From the NCBI GenBank assembly GCA_016291725.1, contig JAEEYJ010000015.1, forward strand, positions 1 to 15,101: a stretch of DNA of 15,101 bases, given 5' to 3'. The notes beneath the pieces are model-generated. The model was given only the letters and a program-made list of their open reading frames with translations, was not told where the DNA came from and did no database searches. A program made the position numbers and the translations under genes. This document shows positions 14,811-15,101 of this stretch, piece by piece (position 1 is the first letter of the stretch; each line of letters opens with the position of its first letter). Source of the stretch: Solobacterium sp. (lineage in GTDB: Bacteria; Bacillota_I; Bacilli_A; Erysipelotrichales; Erysipelotrichaceae).

Positions 14811-15101
14811 ATGAAGAAAGCGGAAATGAGTCTGATCAGCCTGGGGCTGGTGATCCTGGGTGCTGCGTACGGAATGGACGGGTGGTCCGTGCCGGGAGTG
14901 TGCTGCGGAGCGGCCGGGTTTCTCTGCGCCGTGAAGAATGCGGACAGCAGACATGCCCGGGAGGACTTCCCGGTGATGTGCGGGGTGGATCTGCTGATGC
15001 TGTGGATGGTAAGGGCAGCAGGCCTGCAGCAGACCATGCCGCTGACCGGTTTCCTGGTTCTGGTGAATACCTTTGTATGCCTGAATGCGGTGCGCCGTGA
15101 G
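14811..15101 (+). CDS. Unidentified small membrane protein, 3' partial
   Basis: The first 97 residues are visible and the frame is still open at the window edge. The protein begins MKKAEMSLISLGLVILGAAYG, then has hydrophobic stretches at about 7-21, 27-41, 55-70 and 77-91 separated by short charged loops, so it is probably a polytopic inner-membrane protein with three or four spans in the visible part. I do not recognise the family. The start follows a consensus AGGAGG. It is transcribed away from the WYL regulator with an 80-base spacer containing dyads, so it may be a target of that regulator; that is inference from position only. The function is unknown. Confidence 0.7.
   Translation, partial: MKKAEMSLISLGLVILGAAYGMDGWSVPGVCCGAAGFLCAVKNADSRHAREDFPVMCGVDLLMLWMVRAAGLQQTMPLTGFLVLVNTFVCLNAVRRE

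Noticed and set aside
14771..15100. Plus-strand open frame from 14771 giving a charged product
   Set aside because: The frame beginning at 14811 has a consensus ribosome-binding site and encodes hydrophobic spans; the other frame has neither.

Overview
The window looks like ordinary chromosome from a GC-rich member of the Bacillota. Shine-Dalgarno sites are purine-rich, transcription units are compact with 1-, 4- or 11-base overlaps, the Sir2, YbaK, CarD and MATE proteins are of low-GC Gram-positive type, and an acyl-CoA dehydratase activase module typical of anaerobes is present. An anaerobic gut Erysipelotrichia or Clostridia lineage would fit, but this is inference. There are no rRNA or tRNA genes, transposons, phage genes or CRISPR repeats. 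About 97% of the window is coding, with 14 genes, two of them cut by the window edges.

Region 1 (1-4895, plus strand) is one operon: a large acyl-CoA dehydratase activase-type protein (5' end outside the window), its COG3581-type partner, a patatin-like acyl hydrolase and a YbaK/EbsC-type aminoacyl-tRNA deacylase. The reading frames all overlap, and the operon ends in a hairpin terminator at 4905-4934 that can serve both strands.

Region 2 (4940-11000, minus strand) is a five-gene operon, transcribed in the order MBOAT O-acyltransferase, DHHW/AlgJ-like protein, RlmD-type 23S rRNA uracil methyltransferase, RluA-type pseudouridine synthase, MATE transporter. It joins a cell-envelope O-acetylation pair to two RNA modification enzymes and an exporter. 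Its promoter has a TGN-extended -10 only 8 bases before the first ATG, so the mRNA is probably leaderless or nearly so.

Region 3 (11001-12931, plus strand) holds a divergently transcribed RlmI-type rRNA methyltransferase with a good promoter and terminator, then a monocistronic CarD-family regulator with its own promoter and terminator.

Region 4 (13000-15101) holds a minus-strand pair, a WYL-domain transcription regulator followed by a Sir2 NAD-dependent deacylase with a 23-base overlap. Divergent from it is the start of an unidentified small membrane protein that runs off the window end. The 80-base divergent spacer contains two adjacent dyads that overlap the regulator's promoter and may be its operator.

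I see no clear new defence or mobile system. The items most worth a second look are the cysteine-rich activase module, the leaderless envelope/rRNA-modification operon, the CarD protein apparently lacking the usual DNA-wedging tryptophan, and the WYL/Sir2 locus with its dyads.
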